A DNA stretch of 64,000 nucleotides from Glandiceps talaboti (Eukaryota; Hemichordata; Enteropneusta; Spengelidae). This document shows, piece after piece, positions 53,501 through 60,845 of this stretch. The notes beneath the pieces were generated by a model, which was not told where the DNA came from, did no database searches, and was given only the letters and a program-made list of their open reading frames with translations. A program made the position numbers and the translations under genes. The DNA lies in NCBI RefSeq assembly GCF_964340395.1, contig NC_135560.1, positions 2,885,998 through 2,949,997 of the forward strand. Direction: 5' to 3'. Each line of letters opens with the position of its first letter. Position 1 is the first letter of the stretch.

Positions 53501-56500
53501 GTAATTTTTCACCACCCTGTTTTTAAAAAGATACACAACACGATAAAGGCATTGCTAACATACGTTTGGTCAACTTCATTGACTTTGTATATAATGCATA
53601 CAGAAATAAGATTATTATAACTGTATTAAAATAACTTTCTTCAGTATGAATAAATTATACAAATATCATAAATTGTCCTTTTGTAATTCTTTTAATATCT
53701 ATGACGATAATTATACTCTACTGTCGTACATCTGTAACTGAAGTCTGTTCACATTTGTGCCAGGTTTGGGTGTCAGAGATATGGATGACAATAGACGGAC
53801 AGACTAAGGGATGGATATGGTATATTCCTAAAGCCTCCTCTGGGCTGTGACCACTGGGGATAATAATATGATACAGGATATCTATAAGGTCCCTAATCTA
53901 TTCAAGTAAAGCTTTAGGTGCAAAAGTAAGGGATTGAAAGTATGGAAAGAGAGAAAAGTGAATACACAGACACTGACTACTGGGCAAATGGAGAAGGTTG
54001 AGGCTAACATTGAAAGAGATAGATGTACATTTGTAGATGTGAAGAATGACAGGAGGATATGAGAGATTTCATGTTACACAGATGGTTGAAACTAAAAAGC
54101 TCAGCACTTTCAAAGGTGCAACAACACTTTAAAGAAAAAACAAAAACTCCCATAATAGGTGCAAACAAGCTGGTACAAACAAGTTGGCAATTGAAGCCGT
54201 TTTTGTATTCAGTGACAGTGTAGACATATTGTTTACCAGTAAACTGATCCAGACAAAGTCTATAAAATATCAGACTCAAGGGGATGTTAAAATCTCATCA
54301 AATCTAGATAAGGAGCTACCATGTCCTTGTTTGTTGTAGTGCTTTCATTTTCTTTTTCAGTGTGTGACCTCTGTTCTCACATCACTATTTTTGGTATAAC
54401 TGCTCTTAAGCACTTGTTGTCACCTATAGGAAAGTGAAAAGCTGCAGAGTCTTCATTTACGTAGCTAACTAGCAAACAGGTTTAGTACGACATCACTAAA
54501 TTTTGATGCCAGAACTTAGGAGGAAAAGATACTGCAAACATACATGTACTTGATGAACTAGACAGTCTGTAACTGATATCCAGTTTATAAAATACACATA
54601 CAAAGGTACATTTGTACATCATATACACTTTGGCTCCATTTTAGATGAAAACACAACTACTATTCTGTTGTGTTGCACCTCTTGTTTGCACGGCGACACA
54701 AGAAAAGGATAATGCACTCAAAAATGATCTGTATTCATATGTACAATATATAACTTACTAGTAACTTAGTCTGACTATGTACGTATACATGTACAATATA
54801 TAACTTACTAGTAACTTAGTCTGACTAGGTACGTATACATGTACAATATATAACTTACTAGTAACTTAGTCTATGTACATATACATGTACAATATATAAC
54901 TTACTAGTAACTTAGTCTGACTATGTATGTATACATGTACAATATATAACTTACTAGTAACTTAGTCTGACTATGTACGTATACATGTACAATATATAAC
55001 TTACTAGTAACTTAGTCTGACTATGTACGTATACATGTACAATATATAACTTACTAGTAACTTAGTCTGACTATGTACATATACATGTACAATATATAAC
55101 TTACTAGTAACTTAGTGTGACTATGTATGTATACATGTACAATATATAACTTACTAGTAACTTAGTTTGTCTATGTACGTATACATGTACAATATATAAC
55201 TTACTAGTAACTTAGTCTGACTAGGTACGCATACATGTACAATATATAACTTACTAATAACTTAGTCTGACTAACTATATACATGTGCAATATATAACTT
55301 ACTAGTAACTTAGTCTGACTAACTATGTATACATGTACAATATATAACTTACTAGTAACTTAGTCTGACTATGTACATATACATGTACAATATATAACTT
55401 ACTAGTAACATAGTCTGACTATCTACATATACATGTGCAATATATAACTTACTAGTAACTTAGTCTGACTAACTATGTATACATGTACAATATATAACTT
55501 ACTAGTAACATAGTCTGACTATCTACATATACATGTGCAATATATAACTTACTAGTAACTTAGTCTGACTAACTATGTATACATGTACAATATATAACTT
55601 ACTAGTAACTTAGTCTGACTAAACTATGTATACATGTACAATATATAACTTACTAGTAACTTAGTCTATGTACATATACATGTACAATATGAACACACAT
55701 ACCACAGCTAAGTTTAGTTATTGGGCTGAATTCAACAAACCACCATACTAATTACCATAGATTCAATATAAACACACTTACCACAGCTAAGTTTAGTTAT
55801 TGGGCTGAATTCAACAAACCACCATACTAATTACCATAGATTCAATATGAACACACTTACCACAGCTAAGTTAAACCAAGCTTGTGCCAATTGAGTTAAT
55901 GTTGCATCATCATCCTGTTCCTGCATTCGTTTCAGCTCTTTCCTGCAATCAAATGGTACTCAATTTGTTAAAAAAAAAGTTTACAGAACAGAAAGTAAAA
56001 TAAAATCTGCAAAAATCATAAAACAAAGAAATGTACAAAGACCTCTGTGTTTAAATAGTCATTGTGTTTGTCAGTCTGTCTTCTGACATTTAGTATTACA
56101 TATGATTGTTAGTCTGTCTTCTGACATTTAGCATTACATATGATTGTTAGTCTGTCTTCTAACATTTAGCATTACATATGATTGTTAGTCTGTCTTCTGA
56201 CATTTAGCATTACATATGATTGTTAGTCTGTCTTCTGACATTTAGCATTACATATGATTGTTAGTCTGTCTTCTGACATTTAGCATTACATATGATTGTT
56301 AGTCTGTCTTCTGACATTTAGCATTACATATGATTGTTAGTCTGTCTTCTGACATTTAGTATTACATATGATTGTTAGTCTGTCTTCTGACATTTAGTAT
56401 TACATATGATTGTTAGTCTGTCTTCTGACATTTAGCATTACATATGATTGTTAGTCTGTCTTCTAACATTTAGCATTACATATGATTGTTAGTCTGTCTT

Positions 56501-59500
56501 CTGACATTTAGCATTACATATGATTGTTAGTCTGTCTTCTAACATTTAGCATTACATATGATTGTTAGTCTGTCTTCTGACATTTAGCATTACATATGAT
56601 TGTTAGTCTGTCTTCTGACATTTAGCATTACATATAATTGTTAGTCTGTCTTCTGACATTTAGCATTACATATGATTGTTAGTCTGTCTTCTAACATTTA
56701 GCATTACATATGATTGTTAGTCTGTCTTCTGACATTTAGCATTACATATGATTGTTAGTCTGTCTTCTGACATTTAGCATTACATATGATTGTTAGTCTG
56801 TCTTCTGACATTTAGCATTACATGTGATTGTTAGTCTGTCTTCTAACATTTAGCATTACATATGATTGTTAGTCTGTCTTCTAACATTTAGCATTACATA
56901 TGATTGTTAGTCTGTCTTCTGACATTTAGCATTACATATGATTGTTAGTCTGTCTTCTGACATTTAGCATTACATATGATTGTTAGTCTGTCTTCTGACA
57001 TTTAGCATTACATGTGATTGTTAGTCTGTCTTCTAACATTTAGCATTACATATGATTGTTAGTCTGTCTTCTGACATTTAGCATTACATATGATTGTTAG
57101 TCTGTCTTCTGACATTTAGCATTACATATGATTGTTAGTCTGTCTTCTGACATTTAGCATTACATATGATTGTTAGTCTGTCTTCTGACATTTAGCATTA
57201 CATATGATTGTTAGTCTGTCTTCTGACATTTAGCATTACATATGATTGTTAGTCTGTCTTCTAACATTTAGCATTACATATGATTGTTAGTCTGTCTTCT
57301 GACATTTAGCATTACATGTGATTGTTAGTCTGTCTTCTAACATTTAGCATTACATATGATTGTTAGTCTGTCTTCTGACATTTAGCATTACATATGATTG
57401 TTAGTCTGTCTTCTAACATTTAGCATTACATATGATTGTTAGTCTGTCTTCTGACATTTAGTATTACATATGATTGTTAGTCTGTCTTCTGACATTTAGC
57501 ATTACATATGATTGTTAGTCTGTCTTCTGACATTTAGCATTACATATGATTGTTAGTCTGTCTTCTGACATTTAGCATTACATATGATTGTTAGTCTGTC
57601 TTCTAACATTTAGCATTACATATGATTGTTAGTCTGTCTTCTGACATTTAGTATTACATATGATTGTTAGTCTGTCTTCTGACATTTAGCATTACATATG
57701 ATTGTTAGTCTGTCTTCTGACATTTAGCATTACATATGATTGTTAGTCTGTCTTCTGACATTTAGTATTACATATGATTGTTAGTCTGTCTTCTGACATT
57801 TAGTATTACATATGATTGTTAGTCTGTCTTCTAACATTTAGCATTACATATGATCGTTAGTCTGTCTTCTGACATTTAGCATTACATATGATTGTTAGTC
57901 TGTCTTCTAACATTTAGCATTACATATGATTGTTAGTCTGTGATTTCAAAGACTAATAATCAACTCACTCACTGTAAAATATATTTATGGTTTATAGTAC
58001 AACATTCTCTATATCAGGCATAATTAAATTACTCTCACTAAATCTTTCATTACAATCCATTTTTGTTATTGCTGTCACCTCTTATGTTGTAACACACAAT
58101 GTCATTGTCTTTAATAAATTACTAGTACGTTCCAAAAACCATAACCTGACTTCACATTTCGAGAGGAAACTTCTACGGTCAATCTGTGATAGAGGATTTT
58201 TTAAAACCCAGATAAGAATCCAAATAAGCCTATTCCATTAGTCTCTGGCCTGGATTAAGTATCCTCACAAATAATGTATATATTCCTCTGAGGTTATTGA
58301 CATTGTAAGTATGCAATTTGTAAAGGGAACAAAATGAGAGTAGAAACTGTGCAAAGTACTGGAAATGTCAATGAAGTCAGTTGATTGACAGTGGAAGTGT
58401 ACATGTATGTGTGGCTTTGACTGTACACATGGGACTAGACATAGGTTAACACTAAAGTATTTACATCTCACATTAATTAGAAAACAGCTCTGTTCTTGAG
58501 TGACACAGGTTGAGTAAACTCCTCACATTGAATTCGCAAGGAAATGATATATTGTTATGCACACAGTGCTCTAATTTCAATGAACTTATTCCTGCACTTT
58601 TTACTCTGTATAAATGTAATGAACCCAAACTATGTAGTGTAATGTAGGAGTAAGACTCATTGTACCATGCACAAGTTAAGTTAAGTTATTATTTTTGAAC
58701 AGAAAATATGGATTATATGCCCTGGTAGTTATATGTCACTACAACTTGTGTCTATGTCACTGGTTCTGTGGTGCTTGAAGTATGACTCAAAACATTCCAA
58801 ATAGCCATTATTTTCCAGATTTAGGCTTGATTCATATTTTACATTTAAGGAGGTGCAATTATGCTGTTCCCCAATATTTTTCTTCATTCAGTTATTAAAT
58901 ACTCATGTTCTTTAGGGTTTGTCACTACTTGTCTACTGACAAGGCCCCTCAGATCACTTTCCCTGGCAGAATGAAGACACATATCAGGGAACAATATTGA
59001 ATTCAATTCAATTCAATTCAATAACTTTATTATCCGTATATGAATGCGGAAATTTGTCTTTCGGCTCAAAACACAATTTACAAACAATTTACACAAGTAC
59101 AATATATACATATACATATACATACAGTGAGTTTAAAATGACTTTACAGTGAGTTTAAAATAGACACAGCTGTTGGAACGAACGATTTTTTAAAAAGGTT
59201 TTTCCTTGCAAGAGGCATTCTGTAACGGCGACCAGATGGTCACTACTCTTCTACTGACAAGACCCCTCAGATCACTTTCCCTGGCAGAATGAAGACACAT
59301 AGCGGGGAACAATATCAAATTGTAAATACTGTCATAAAGGTAATGTAGGCATTTCTCTTTATCAACATATTCACATACTGATTTTCTACACTACCCCTTT
59401 ACCAAGTAGTTAAGTAACAAACAAAAACAGAGCTAAAATGACAAATGATGATAAATGGAATTAATCTACTCACTTTGCTAAGTCTACTCTGTCCATCTTC

Positions 59501-59527
59501 AGAGATATCTGGACTGATAAGGCAGCA
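24449..59527 (-). CDS. COPE: COPE, coatomer (COPI) epsilon subunit, six 3' coding exons
   Basis: Epsilon-COP is part of the COPI coat that drives retrograde Golgi-to-ER and intra-Golgi transport; it pairs with alpha-COP and is built of TPR-like helices. Six exons on the - strand join in frame: 59474-59527, 55861-55942, 53361-53516, 49613-49681, 26628-26702 and 24449-24493. All have GT-AG borders. Together they give about 159 residues, roughly the last half of a family that is usually near 300 residues. Blocks that match the vertebrate protein closely include [74 protein letters not shown] and a C-terminus of [11 protein letters not shown]. Introns are about 3.5, 2.3, 3.7, 22.9 and 2.1 kb. The N-terminal exons were not found up to 64000 and must lie beyond the window. 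Reading frame and splice sites are intact, so the gene appears functional. Confidence 0.95.
24535..24728. repeat. ~46-bp minisatellite in a COPE intron, about 4 copies
   Basis: The unit contains ACACAACAATAGACTTGTAC, TGTATAGGTATGAATAATAC. It lies 42 bases upstream (on the - strand) of the terminal exon acceptor, unusually close to a splice site. Confidence 0.9.
25000..25345. repeat. Dispersed ~330-bp repeat, copy A
   Basis: Shares an ordered series of blocks with 58660-58985 (ATACCATGCA/GTACCATGCA, GTCTATGTCAC, CACTGGTT, ATATGACT-like, TCCAATATTATTCTTCA, GTTGTCACTACTTCTCTAG, CCCTTAGGGCACTT). No ends or coding were recognised. It lies within a COPE intron. Confidence 0.6.
25461..25530. repeat. 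32-bp direct duplication
   Basis: ACTACCTAAGTAATACATGA followed by CCACACACT occurs twice in tandem. Confidence 0.85.
26628..26702 (-). CDS. COPE: COPE internal exon
   Basis: This 75-nt, phase-0 exon encodes 25 residues including [20 protein letters not shown]. The acceptor is AATTTAG and the donor GTAAGT. Confidence 0.95.
26703..28395. other. COPE intron, first part, no other gene seen
   Basis: AT-rich intronic sequence on the - strand without recognisable exon or array; the 71-codon ORF at 27206 has no similarity I recognise. Confidence 0.5.
28396..29055. repeat. ~62-bp minisatellite in the large COPE intron
   Basis: About seven units (28396-28805) contain TATACACACTGACTATAGAT, AATATCCCCCAAGATAAATC and ACATAGCATACTTTAA. 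Two more copies occur at 28935-29055 after an interruption by unrelated AT-rich sequence. Confidence 0.9.
29056..29650. other. COPE intron spacer, no gene seen
   Basis: No exon or repeat identified; the ORF at 29230-29457 (-) lacks recognisable features. Confidence 0.45.
29651..31015. repeat. 49-bp minisatellite, about 28 copies
   Basis: The unit contains TTGACAATAGCAAATTAGCT, CCAATGTTACCACCTACCTT and AGTATGCAA or AGTACCCAA. Variants cluster: the right-hand third has TTATCACCTACTATAGTACC. This shows local block copying. Confidence 0.95.
31016..31085. mobile_element. 3' tail of a truncated retroelement
   Basis: AAAGCGCTATATAAGAAACC followed by an ATT trinucleotide run is a common end of SINE/LINE 3' tails. 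Only the tail is recognisable. Confidence 0.5.
31118..31612. repeat. 82-bp minisatellite, 6 copies
   Basis: The unit contains CCTGTGCATGTATCTGTGGC, TGCCCATATATTTTACATG and GGCATTTCAAGATAGAAGGA. A single diverged relative is at 31930-32010 (GTGTCGTTTCAAGATATTGG). The array therefore seems to have grown from part of a dispersed repeat. Confidence 0.92.
31925..32090. repeat. SINE-like dispersed repeat fragment
   Basis: Contains GGTGTCGTTTCAAGATATTG, GACGGATGGACGACCATGGT and TATAGCCCCATCCAGGCTTT. It resembles the blocks at 33345-33410, 53755-53880 and 59580-59670. No polymerase III box assignment was attempted. Confidence 0.5.
32100..33878. other. COPE intron DNA left of the CACTA-like element
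   Basis: No exon seen. A SINE-like fragment lies near 33345-33410 (GGCAGGTTTGG ... GGGTGTCAGATATATGGATG). Confidence 0.5.
33882..34150. repeat. Left terminal and subterminal region of the CACTA-like element
   Basis: The terminal inverted repeat CACTACCAGAAAT is followed by irregular, non-tandem copies of TTCTTG and CAAGAA in both orientations. This resembles the subterminal transposase-binding regions of CACTA elements. Confidence 0.6.
34150..35564. repeat. 91-bp minisatellite, about 15 copies (left subterminal array)
   Basis: Each unit contains GCATTCTTGATACAAGAATT, AAGAATTCTTGGTACAAGAA and GAGATTCTTACTTTTTCTTG. Starts fall at about 34226, 34317, 34408, 34499 and onward every 91-92 bases. 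Two small variants alternate (TTGAGCAAG or TTGCCCAAG). The array runs straight into the first recognisable exon of the SAMD3-like gene. Confidence 0.9.
35565..35752 (+). CDS. SAMD3-like gene, exon 1 (start uncertain)
   Basis: The open frame continues upstream into the repeat array, so the start is not fixed; it could be an acceptor near 35564 or the Met codons at 35630 and 35633. The conserved-looking part is [20 protein letters not shown]. The end is fixed by the donor GTAAGC at 35753 (phase 0). Confidence 0.6.
36007..36129 (+). CDS. SAMD3-like gene, exon 2
   Basis: This 123-nt, phase-0 exon has acceptor TGTATAG and donor GTAATT. It encodes a strongly basic stretch ([19 protein letters not shown], then KRKT), typical of a nuclear localisation or DNA-binding tail, though that role is inferred. 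Confidence 0.65.
36318..36471 (+). CDS. SAMD3-like gene, exon 3
   Basis: This 154-nt exon has acceptor TGTATAG and donor GTAAGT. It is open throughout and encodes a low-complexity Ser/Asn/acidic linker starting [15 protein letters not shown]. It ends in phase 1, matching the next exon. Confidence 0.65.
36667..36867 (+). pseudogene. SAMD3-like gene, exon 4, disrupted
   Basis: The exon lies between acceptor CTACAG and donor GTAAGT. It begins in frame ([19 protein letters not shown]), but the conserved continuation [13 protein letters not shown] is in another frame, reached by a one-base shift at the A10 run 36721-36730. In that second frame a TGA follows Ala, and then [12 protein letters not shown] and [12 protein letters not shown] lead into the donor in phase 0. 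The TGA may be a CGA mutated by CpG decay, because the family usually has two basic residues there. The frameshift could instead be a homopolymer sequencing error. Confidence 0.66.
37377..37545 (+). CDS. SAMD3-like gene, exon 5
   Basis: This 169-nt exon has acceptor TTTGTACAG and donor GTGAGT and ends in phase 1. It encodes [39 protein letters not shown] and a short tail ending HSWTL. The frame is intact. Confidence 0.68.
38369..38475 (+). CDS. SAMD3-like gene, exon 6
   Basis: This 107-nt exon has acceptor ATTCACAG and donor GTATGT. It completes the Glu codon of the previous exon and encodes [19 protein letters not shown] then [11 protein letters not shown]. The ALxVLPxLF block is a recognisable family feature. 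Confidence 0.7.
38796..39119 (+). CDS. SAMD3-like gene, terminal exon
   Basis: The acceptor reads TTGAATAG and the stop TAA is at 39117-39119. The 107 codons encode the C-terminal family domain, with [19 protein letters not shown], a hydrophobic [17 protein letters not shown] stretch and ends [11 protein letters not shown]. It is fully open, and is the best preserved part of the gene. Confidence 0.75.
   Translation, partial: DGESVAFAAKKSKKRSVFMVLNYDSTFVNLEGKALCQVQDIWEGFVTFLGVLYTFQVGYHDSVASAYLFLEEQVLQDKFTNPHDIKNTAYRKSLEAFQRFLNNEDSD
39305..39940. repeat. Imperfect tandem duplication in the 3' region of the SAMD3-like gene
   Basis: About 39305-39655 is repeated at about 39656-39940. Both halves contain GGCTGCGTGACATGTCAGCT and GTGCCAAGCATGGTA. 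The second copy lacks about 57 bases of the first. Only the second copy keeps AATAAA (39903-39908); the first reads AATAGA at that place. The first copy also carries a SINE/LINE-like tail (GGATAGGCGTATTATAAATT followed by an ATT-rich run). This may be the gene's 3' UTR. Confidence 0.7.
39970..42110. repeat. 31-bp minisatellite, about 68 copies (right subterminal array) with heat-shock elements
   Basis: The unit combines GAATATTCTTGGGACAAG and AATTCTCTTTCTT. Many junctions read TTCTTGAATATTC or TTCTCGAATATTC, a perfect three-part HSF site (TTCnnGAAnnTTC). Each unit also holds the palindrome-related CAAGAATTCT. Some units are altered (TTGTGCATTC, TTGTATATTC, CCTAAATATTC). Reverse-strand ORFs of up to 245 codons here only read the unit in three successive frames and are not genes. 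Confidence 0.92.
42110..42264. repeat. Right terminal and subterminal region of the CACTA-like element
   Basis: Non-tandem TTCTTG/CAAGAA motifs in both orientations lead to the terminal ATTTCTGGTAGTG, the inverse of the left end, followed by the CAA duplication. Confidence 0.6.
42505..43215. repeat. 44-bp minisatellite, 16 copies with two variants
   Basis: The unit contains AAGTACAGATATACCATCAG, TTGTGTAAGTGTAGTTAATA and AACT. Two forms differ at CATCAG versus CATAAA, in the order SSAASSAASAASAASS (S = CATCAG, A = CATAAA). Confidence 0.95.
43476..43845. repeat. 122-bp tandem repeat, 3 copies
   Basis: Each unit contains GTCTTTTACAGTAATATAAC, AACCTCTGCCTATATCAATG and GCATGTTTGTCATACAAGTT. Copies differ by only a few bases. 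Confidence 0.93.
43920..44420. repeat. Dispersed ~300-bp repeat family, second locus
   Basis: Contains AAATACCACAAAGTGTCTGC, AACCCTGAAGGTCAAGGTCA, CACTTGAAT and AAATATGGTGGCC, in the same order as in 20391-21770. Confidence 0.65.
44726..45327. mobile_element. 602-bp terminal-inverted-repeat element, hAT-like
   Basis: The inverted ends share CCCAAAACTGACCAAGTACG, GGCAGAGTTACGAGCTCG and AAGTCTCAAGTA over about 70 bases. The element is flanked by the 8-bp direct repeat GTTTGCAG (44718-44725, 45328-45335). The insertion split a short repeat (CATCCTGTTTGCAGCATGGG), whose halves remain on both sides. Eight-base duplications are typical of hAT elements. It is richer in G+C and CpG than its surroundings. 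The ORFs inside (178 codons -, 94 codons +) mostly run through the inverted ends and show no transposase. Confidence 0.75.
45383..45540. repeat. 37-bp minisatellite, about 4 copies
   Basis: The unit contains ATGCATTGTGTAATACATGT and ACATAAATACATCCTGT; one copy has an 8-base insertion. It adjoins the hAT-like element and shares CATCCTGT with its target repeat. Confidence 0.9.
45541..47769. other. COPE intron spacer, no gene seen
   Basis: Short ORFs (45710-45949, 46151-46333, 46811-47189) have no recognisable domain. A short AT run and small GT tracts occur near 46380 and 46660. Confidence 0.45.
47770..48935. repeat. 49-bp minisatellite, about 24 copies
   Basis: The unit contains TACATGTACACAGTTTGTAC, ACTATCTAAACACTATAAAG and GATGGCCTA. 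Copies are nearly identical; the main variation is ATAAAGG versus ATATAGG, arranged in runs. Confidence 0.95.
48936..49612. other. COPE intron next to an exon, no other feature seen
   Basis: Ordinary AT-rich intron sequence that carries the donor side of the 49613-49681 exon. Confidence 0.5.
49613..49681 (-). CDS. COPE: COPE internal exon
   Basis: This 69-nt, phase-0 exon encodes 23 residues including [20 protein letters not shown]. The acceptor reads TTTGTAG and the donor GTAAGA. The intron that follows it on the - strand is 22.9 kb long and contains the SAMD3-like gene and its transposon. Confidence 0.95.
49682..50454. other. COPE intron, unique sequence
   Basis: Nothing recognised except an AAAT microsatellite at about 50140-50170. 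Confidence 0.5.
50455..50745. repeat. AC-rich alternating purine-pyrimidine tract
   Basis: A pure AC run (50455-50508) is followed by about 230 bases of mixed CA, TG, GC and TA steps, including GTGCGCGCACATGCGCGCAC and CATGCATGCATGCAC. Long ORFs on both strands here are artefacts. Confidence 0.93.
51021..51597 (-). mobile_element. Core-repeat element, copy 3 (pearl/Helentron-like), inverted
   Basis: Read on the - strand it starts AACTTCCATGAGGGAAGGTT and has a short CTGTCTGTC run, AAAACGGCTAGC and about three ~147-bp core units (for example CAGTAATTAGGCTATA and TTTAATGA..CATTTGCATAAT). It ends CTTGCCCTTACGGAAG. This matches the order of parts in copy 1. Confidence 0.65.
51915..52112. repeat. 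~61-bp tandem repeat, 3 copies
   Basis: The unit contains GAATGCAATATACGTATGTA, CACACTAAAATGAATTGATT and TTAATACTTTAACTTTTAAC. Confidence 0.92.
52113..52877. other. COPE intron, no feature seen
   Basis: Unique AT-rich sequence, no exon, array or element recognised. Confidence 0.45.
52878..53260. repeat. ~70-bp minisatellite, about 5 copies
   Basis: The unit contains AACATTGAATGAACAGTGTC, TGTACTGTTAACCCTAGTTC and GGCAGTGTGTTATT. It ends about 100 bases from a COPE exon. Confidence 0.92.
53361..53516 (-). CDS. COPE: COPE internal exon
   Basis: This 156-nt, phase-0 exon of 52 codons begins [18 protein letters not shown] and ends [10 protein letters not shown]. It is the most conserved segment of the gene in the window and the strongest basis for the assignment. 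Borders are AAACAG at the acceptor and GTAAGT at the donor. Confidence 0.96.
53517..54735. other. COPE intron, SINE-like fragment, no gene
   Basis: A dispersed repeat fragment lies at about 53755-53880 (GTGCCAGGTTTGGGTGTCAG, AGACGGACAGAC, CCTAAAGCCTCCTCTGGGC). The 91-codon ORF at 54004 has no recognisable domain. Confidence 0.5.
54736..55684. repeat. ~50-bp minisatellite, about 19 copies
   Basis: The unit contains TATACATGTACAATATATAA, CTTACTAGTAACTTAGTCTG and ACTATGTACG. Several units carry small deletions (GTCTATGTAC, CTGACTAACTATGT). Confidence 0.94.
55685..55900. repeat. 79-bp tandem duplication covering a COPE exon-intron junction
   Basis: CAATATGAACACAC plus (T/A)TACCACAGCTAAGTT recurs at 55685, 55764 and 55843. 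The third copy is the true end of the 55861-55942 exon with its donor. The other two are copies of the last exon bases and donor inside the intron. Confidence 0.9.
55861..55942 (-). CDS. COPE: COPE internal exon
   Basis: This 82-nt exon supplies the G that completes Lys and then [27 protein letters not shown]. The acceptor is ATTGCAG and the donor GTAAGT. The last bases and the donor are copied twice in tandem just inside the following intron (see 55685-55860). Confidence 0.95.
56066..57940. repeat. 38-bp minisatellite, about 49 copies
   Basis: The unit contains TGTTAGTCTGTCTTCTGACA and TTTAGCATTACATATGAT. Copies are nearly identical; common variants are CTAACA for CTGACA and AGTATT for AGCATT. 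It fills over half of a 3.5-kb COPE intron. Confidence 0.96.
58660..59330. repeat. Dispersed ~330-bp repeat, copy B, with a nested retroelement tail
   Basis: 58660-58985 matches 25000-25345 in block order. At 59000 it is interrupted by about 240 bases starting with an ATTCA pentamer run and AACTTTATTATCCGTATATG, CGGAAATTTGTCTTTCGGCT (retroelement 3'-end-like, reversed). After it, about 80 bases of the repeat (58921-59000) recur at 59239-59318. Confidence 0.65.
59474..59527 (-). CDS. COPE: COPE internal exon (first one in the window)
   Basis: This 54-nt exon encodes [17 protein letters not shown], matching the family's ...VQILLKLDRLDLA segment. The acceptor reads TTTTACAG and the donor GTGAGT. 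It starts in phase with one base completing the previous codon and ends with two bases (AA) of a Lys codon finished by the next exon. Confidence 0.9.
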
Positions 59528-60366
59528 CTGTAAAAGATATGAATACGATATTTGTGATTATTCATCCTATAGTATATGACCCTTGTACCAGGTTTAGATG
59601 AAATCACCAATTGCATGTCAGAGATATGTATGGATGAATGGATGGTAACCCATTGTAATAACACCCTTCAAGTACTGCCTTGAAAGCCTGAAAAGGGGAG
59701 TTACAAATTGGAAACTAGTATCATAACAATACACTAAAATGCCAAGTACAGGCAGGTAATATTTATATATATTATTTTTTTATTATATACATAGACCCAC
59801 TATTTTTTTTCTATTATAATGACAATTTTAAATTAAAATAGTCTCAAACTTACGCTGAACACGCATTAATGTTATGAAGTGATGGGGCTACGACGGGACA
59901 TTTGTCGAGAGCGATGCTTAATTCTTAGTCACTTTCATTGGGGAAAATGAGACATATCGAGAGACTGACTAACGAACACGAACGGATGCCTACACTCGGC
60001 TCAGAGTCATATGTTAAAAACATCAACACTGGCAAGTTAAAAAAAAACACGTTGTCAAAAGTCGTTCAAAAATTCTATCAATAGTTGAATTTAACAGACA
60101 ACGATTTCACAGCATTGCGCAGATATCACAACTGGAAGTTTTTACGATGTTGATGTTAGCATGTCTACGGATGTTAGTGGCTGTACGAAAAGCGATAGAT
60201 GTGTCCAAAAGAGGTGTATTTGCTGATTGTTTACACTGATGATGATGGTCGATGTTCAGCAATCCATGAATAGCAAGGAAACCATATTTTCAAACAACAA
60301 CATCGTAACTGTTCAGGTTGATGATGTTTACAAATAATTCAAAGTAGTTCCGACCATATTACTATA
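59528..60366. other. COPE intron 5' of the first exon seen
   Basis: A SINE-like fragment lies near 59580-59670. A lone copy of the 37-bp unit found at 60475-60845 lies at about 59739-59762. From 59880 to 60250 the sequence is richer in CpG than its surroundings, but no exon can be supported. Confidence 0.5.
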
Positions 60367-60432
60367 GTGTGAGGTCAAAGTATAGTAATATGAAATGTAT
60401 GGATTTCATATTACTATACTTTGACGTCACAC
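60367..60432. repeat. 30-bp near-perfect hairpin with CRE-like arm
   Basis: Arms 60367-60396 and 60403-60432 are complementary with one mismatch and a 6-base loop (GTATGG). The right arm contains TGACGTCA, the cAMP-response-element palindrome; the left arm has GAGGTCA instead. Confidence 0.9.
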
Positions 60433-60474
60433 CCTGGGAATATGAGGGTTTATGTATATAATAAATGATAATAT

Positions 60475-60845
60475 ACAATGCCAAGTACAGGCAGGTAATA
60501 TAAGATAATATACAATGCAAAGTACAGGCAGGTAATATAAGATAATATACAATGCAAAGTACAGGCAGGTAATATAAGATAGTACACAATGCCAAGTACA
60601 GGCAGGTAATATAAGATAATACACAATGCCAAGTACAGGCAGGTAATAGAAGATAATACATAATGCCAAGTACAGGCAGGTAATATAAGATAGTACACAA
60701 TGCCAAGTACAGGCAGGTAATATAAGATAATACACAATGCCAAGTACAGGTAGGTAATATAAGATAATACACAATGCCAAGTACAGGCAGGTAATATAAG
60801 ATAATATACAATGCCAAGTACAGGCAGGTAATACAAGATAAAACA
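60475..60845. repeat. 37-bp minisatellite, about 10 copies
   Basis: The unit contains AATGCCAAGTACAGGCAGGT and AATATAAGATAATACAC. Each unit has CAGGTAAT, a splice-donor-like word on the + strand. The - strand ORFs of 128-166 codons only re-read the 37-bp unit in all frames. Confidence 0.95.

Noticed and set aside
59850-59960. Possible COPE 5' exon next to a GTAAGT on the - strand
   Set aside because: The preceding bases contain stops in the needed frame and do not resemble the N-terminal half of epsilon-COP.
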